Source: Streptomyces sp. GC420 (lineage in GTDB: Bacteria > Actinomycetota > Actinomycetes > Streptomycetales > Streptomycetaceae). Taken from it: a DNA stretch of 35,361 nucleotides. The notes under the pieces were generated by a model. It did no database searches and was not told where the DNA came from. It worked only from the letters and a program-made list of their open reading frames with translations. The DNA lies in assembly GCF_009916105.1 (NCBI RefSeq), contig NZ_JAAAXQ010000030.1, forward strand, positions 1-35,361, in the 5' to 3' direction. Both the position numbers and the translations under genes were made by a program. This document shows, in pieces, positions 32,929 through 35,361 of this stretch; positions within the stretch are counted from its first letter, which is position 1; each line of letters begins with the position of its first letter.

Positions 32929-33870
32929 TCAGGCCGGGGGTTCCTGCCGGGACCGGTACGGCGGCCGGAGGTTCTCCGGGGACTTGGACGACCTGCACCC
33001 GCGGCCGCCGCCGTACGGCGGCACGGCGCACAGCGGTACGACGTACCGGGCCGCGCACAGCGGGAGCAGGAACAACCCGGACAGGCACCAGCTGCCCACC
33101 ACGTCCAGCGGCCAGTGGTAGCCGCACAGCATCAGGCCGAGGCCCGCGGCCGTGCTCAGCAGCACGGCGGCGGGCACCAGCCGCCGGCCCGGCAGGTACG
33201 GGGAGAGCAGCAGGGCCGCACCGAGGTAGGCCACCGCGGCGGTCGCGGTGTGGCCCGACGGGTAGTAGCCCGTCGCGGCGGTCAGCGGTCCCTGCCGGTC
33301 CACCAGCATCTTCACAGGTGCGACCACCGAAGGAACCGCCGCCATGGCGAGGACCGCCGCCAGCGGGGACAGCCACCACAGGGGCTCCCCGCCGTGGCGG
33401 GCGTGCCGCGCGGCGTACACGACGGCGGCCGCGAGCACCGGCACCGCCACCGGCACATTGCCCAGGTCGGCCAGGAGTTCGGCCGGCAGGCGCGGAGTGC
33501 CGCCGAGCACGGCCATGCCGAGACGCTCGTCGGCCGCCGCCAGCGGCCCACGGGTCACGACCTGCCACGTGACCAGTGTGAAGAGCAGACAGAGGATTGC
33601 GCCGACGGCGGCCATGAGCCCGAGGAGGAAAGCCGGCCGCCCCGGAACAGGGGGGGTAGTTCCGAGGCGGCCGCCAGGATCGGCGCACCGCTCGCCCCGG
33701 GGGGTTTGGGGTTCGCGGCCGTCCGATCGGTGAGGAGTTCCGGAGCCATGGGCTCCAGTGGTGTGCGCGAGGGCACGGCCCGGCCGGGGCTGGGGAGGCT
33801 CCGAACCGGTTTCTCTCATCTGCAGGAACCGTACGGCAGGGTCTGGCGGGCGCGACAGCACGAACGGCAT
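32929..33870 (-). CDS. PAP2-superfamily membrane protein (degenerate active site)
   Basis: 313 residues from ATG 33870. About six membrane helices start near residue 81 (FLLGLMAAVGAILCLLF). Motif 1 reads KMLVDRQGP (187-195) where KX6RP is usual, motif 2 is YPSGH at 203-207, and motif 3 keeps H252 and D256 in GYHWPLDVV but lacks the usual SR seven residues earlier. PAP2 enzymes hydrolyse lipid phosphates or polyprenyl pyrophosphates at the membrane. The first 80 residues are disordered and start uncertain: GTG 33900 and ATG 33819 are alternatives; 33870 has GAGGG ten bases upstream. The C-terminal tail is basic. Confidence 0.8.
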   Translation of the reverse strand: MPFVLSRPPDPAVRFLQMRETGSEPPQPRPGRALAHTTGAHGSGTPHRSDGREPQTPRGERCADPGGRLGTTPPVPGRPAFLLGLMAAVGAILCLLFTLVTWQVVTRGPLAAADERLGMAVLGGTPRLPAELLADLGNVPVAVPVLAAAVVYAARHARHGGEPLWWLSPLAAVLAMAAVPSVVAPVKMLVDRQGPLTAATGYYPSGHTATAAVAYLGAALLLSPYLPGRRLVPAAVLLSTAAGLGLMLCGYHWPLDVVGSWCLSGLFLLPLCAARYVVPLCAVPPYGGGRGCRSSKSPENLRPPYRSRQEPPA

Positions 33871-33944
33871 CTTGCCATCGCCCTCGCACACCTTCTTCAC
33901 ACCGTCTGCCGGTTACCGCAGGTCACGCCACCAACAGCGGAGGT

Positions 33945-35279
33945 TCAGATTCCGGCGAGGGCGCCCTCGATGATGTCCAGGCCCTCGTTCAGCAGGTCCT
34001 CACCGATGACGAGCGGCGGCAGGAAGCGCAGCACATTGCCGTAGGTGCCGCACGTCAGGACCAGCAGGCCTTCGGCGTGGCACGCCTTCGCCAGCGCGCC
34101 GGCCGCCTCCGGGGCCGGAGCCTTGGTGCCCCGGTCCTTCACCAGCTCGATAGCGATCATCGCGCCGCGTCCCCGGATCTCCCCGATGACGTCGAACTTG
34201 TCCTGCATCGCCGTCAGCCGGAGCTTCATGATCTCGCCGATACGCTGCGCGCGGGCGTTGAGGTCGAGCTCCTTCATCGTCTCGATCGCGCCGAGCGCGC
34301 CCGCGCACGCCACCGGGTTGCCGCCGTAGGTGCCGCCCAGGCCGCCCGCGTGGGGCGCGTCCATGATCTCGGCGCGGCCGGTCACGGCGGCGAGCGGCAG
34401 ACCGCCCGCGATGCCCTTCGCCGTGGTGATCAGGTCGGGGACGATGCCTTCGTCCTCGCAGGCGAACCACTGGCCGGTGCGGCAGAAGCCGGACTGGATC
34501 TCGTCCGCGACGAAGACGATGCCGTTGTCCGAGGCGAACTGGCGCAGGGCGGGCAGGAAGCCCTTCGCCGGCTCGATGAAGCCGCCCTCGCCGAGCACCG
34601 GCTCGATGATGATCGCGGCGACGTTGTCCGCGCCGATCTGCTTGCCGATCTGGTCGATGGCCATGGCGGCCGCCTCCGGGCCGCAGTTCTCCGGGCCGGT
34701 CGGCCAGCGGTAGCCGTAGGCGACCGGGACCCGGTACACCTCGGGGGCGAACGGGCCGAAGCCGTGCTTGTAGGGCATGTTCTTGGCGGTCAGCGCCATC
34801 GTGAGGTTGGTACGGCCGTGGTAGCCGTGGTCGAAGACGACGACGGCCTGGCGCCTGGTGTACGCGCGGGCGATCTTCACGGCGTTCTCGACGGCCTCGG
34901 CACCCGAGTTGAACAGGGCCGACTTCTTCTCGTGGTCACCAGGGGTGAGCTCCGCGAGGGCCTCGCAGACCTCGACGTACCCCTCGTACGGCGTGACCAT
35001 GAAACAGGTGTGCGTGAAGTCCGCGAGCTGCGCGGAGGCACGGCGTACGACAGCCTCGGCGGAGGCGCCGACCGACGTCACGGCGATACCGGAGCCGAAG
35101 TCGATCAGCCGGTTGCCGTCGACGTCCTCGATGATGCCGCCGCCCGCGCGGGCCGTGAAGACCGGCAGCACCGAACCGACGCCGCCCGCGACCGTGGCGA
35201 GACGGCGGGCCTGCAGCTCCTGCGACTTCGGGCCGGGGATGGCGGTGACGACGCGGCGCTCCTGCGGAAGTGCGCTCAT
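33945..35279 (-). CDS. gabT: 4-aminobutyrate--2-oxoglutarate aminotransferase
   Basis: 444 residues, class III PLP aminotransferase. PLP lysine K288 is in TTAKGIAGGLP, D259 in FVADEIQSGF, NSGAEAVENAVKIAR near 124-138 and FDHGYHGRTNLTMALTAK near 149-166. It converts GABA plus 2-oxoglutarate to succinate semialdehyde and glutamate, the step after the two aldehyde dehydrogenases of this window. AGGAGC precedes the ATG at 35279. The 82 bases beyond it hold its promoter region; a final ATG at 35359-35361 might open a divergent gene but nothing of it is visible. No gabD lies in the window. Confidence 0.95.
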   Translation of the reverse strand: MSALPQERRVVTAIPGPKSQELQARRLATVAGGVGSVLPVFTARAGGGIIEDVDGNRLIDFGSGIAVTSVGASAEAVVRRASAQLADFTHTCFMVTPYEGYVEVCEALAELTPGDHEKKSALFNSGAEAVENAVKIARAYTRRQAVVVFDHGYHGRTNLTMALTAKNMPYKHGFGPFAPEVYRVPVAYGYRWPTGPENCGPEAAAMAIDQIGKQIGADNVAAIIIEPVLGEGGFIEPAKGFLPALRQFASDNGIVFVADEIQSGFCRTGQWFACEDEGIVPDLITTAKGIAGGLPLAAVTGRAEIMDAPHAGGLGGTYGGNPVACAGALGAIETMKELDLNARAQRIGEIMKLRLTAMQDKFDVIGEIRGRGAMIAIELVKDRGTKAPAPEAAGALAKACHAEGLLVLTCGTYGNVLRFLPPLVIGEDLLNEGLDIIEGALAGI

Positions 35280-35361
35280 GAGGGGCTCCTGGGGGTGAAA
35301 CGGACTGAAACAGGATGCTTCTTTCTTCGCAGGCTAGGGGTGGTGGGCGGGGGTCGGCATG

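Noticed and set aside
35359..35361. ATG at the right edge as the start of a divergent gene
   Set aside because: Only the three bases are visible; TAGGGG at 35335-35340 could be a -10 but that is not enough to call a gene.

Overview
The window is high-GC actinobacterial chromosome, and gene content and gene order point to Streptomyces. The signs are strong G/C bias at third codon positions, frequent GTG starts, two rare TTA codons confined to accessory-type genes, and the neighbourhood M23 peptidase / rpsB-tsf / pyrH-frr-cdsA / rlmN / polyamine genes, which I recall from S. coelicolor (about SCO5623 to SCO5676; from memory, not searched).

Layout. (1) 1-5315: end of a secreted M23 peptidase gene (minus), then the translation and lipid block rpsB, tsf, pyrH, frr, cdsA. 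Hairpins separate the first three genes. frr and cdsA overlap by one base. Two perfect Streptomyces-type DnaA boxes lie between the peptidase gene and rpsB. (2) 5316-6989: a variable-looking patch with a frameshifted pseudogene and an unusual short-chain dehydrogenase that lacks the catalytic Tyr/Lys and carries a TTA codon. (3) 6990-12072: rlmN, then a TPP riboswitch in front of a three-gene ABC importer (ThiB-, ThiP-, ThiQ-like). (4) 12110-15536: a LOG-family protein, a hexanucleotide repeat array and a two-gene ABC exporter. (5) 15675-19171: a putrescine-type aminotransferase and an Lrp/AsnC regulator, divergent from a gamma-aminobutyraldehyde dehydrogenase. (6) 19311-24723: HXXEE protein, serine hydrolase, GDPD phosphodiesterase, an adenosine-deaminase-like enzyme probably acting in futalosine menaquinone synthesis, a DUF4190 membrane protein and a NADAR-family N-glycosidase. 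(7) 24998-32230: a second aldehyde dehydrogenase, potD-potA-potB-potC and a PuuB-like FAD oxidase. (8) 32412-35279: a small conserved protein, a PAP2-type membrane protein and gabT.

The main theme of the right half is polyamine catabolism: uptake (PotABCD), oxidation or transamination of the amine to an aldehyde (FAD oxidase, aminotransferase), aldehyde oxidation to GABA (two dehydrogenases) and GABA transamination to succinate semialdehyde (GabT). A gamma-glutamylpolyamine synthetase, a gamma-glutamyl-GABA hydrolase and a succinate-semialdehyde dehydrogenase are absent and must lie elsewhere if those routes run.

I see no tRNA, rRNA, CRISPR array, insertion sequence or phage genes. I do not see a clearly new multi-gene system. 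The most notable items are regulatory and structural: the twin DnaA boxes, two operator-like inverted repeats on polyamine promoters, hexamer repeats at convergent 3' ends, overlapping convergent genes, two TTA-containing genes and a decayed gene.
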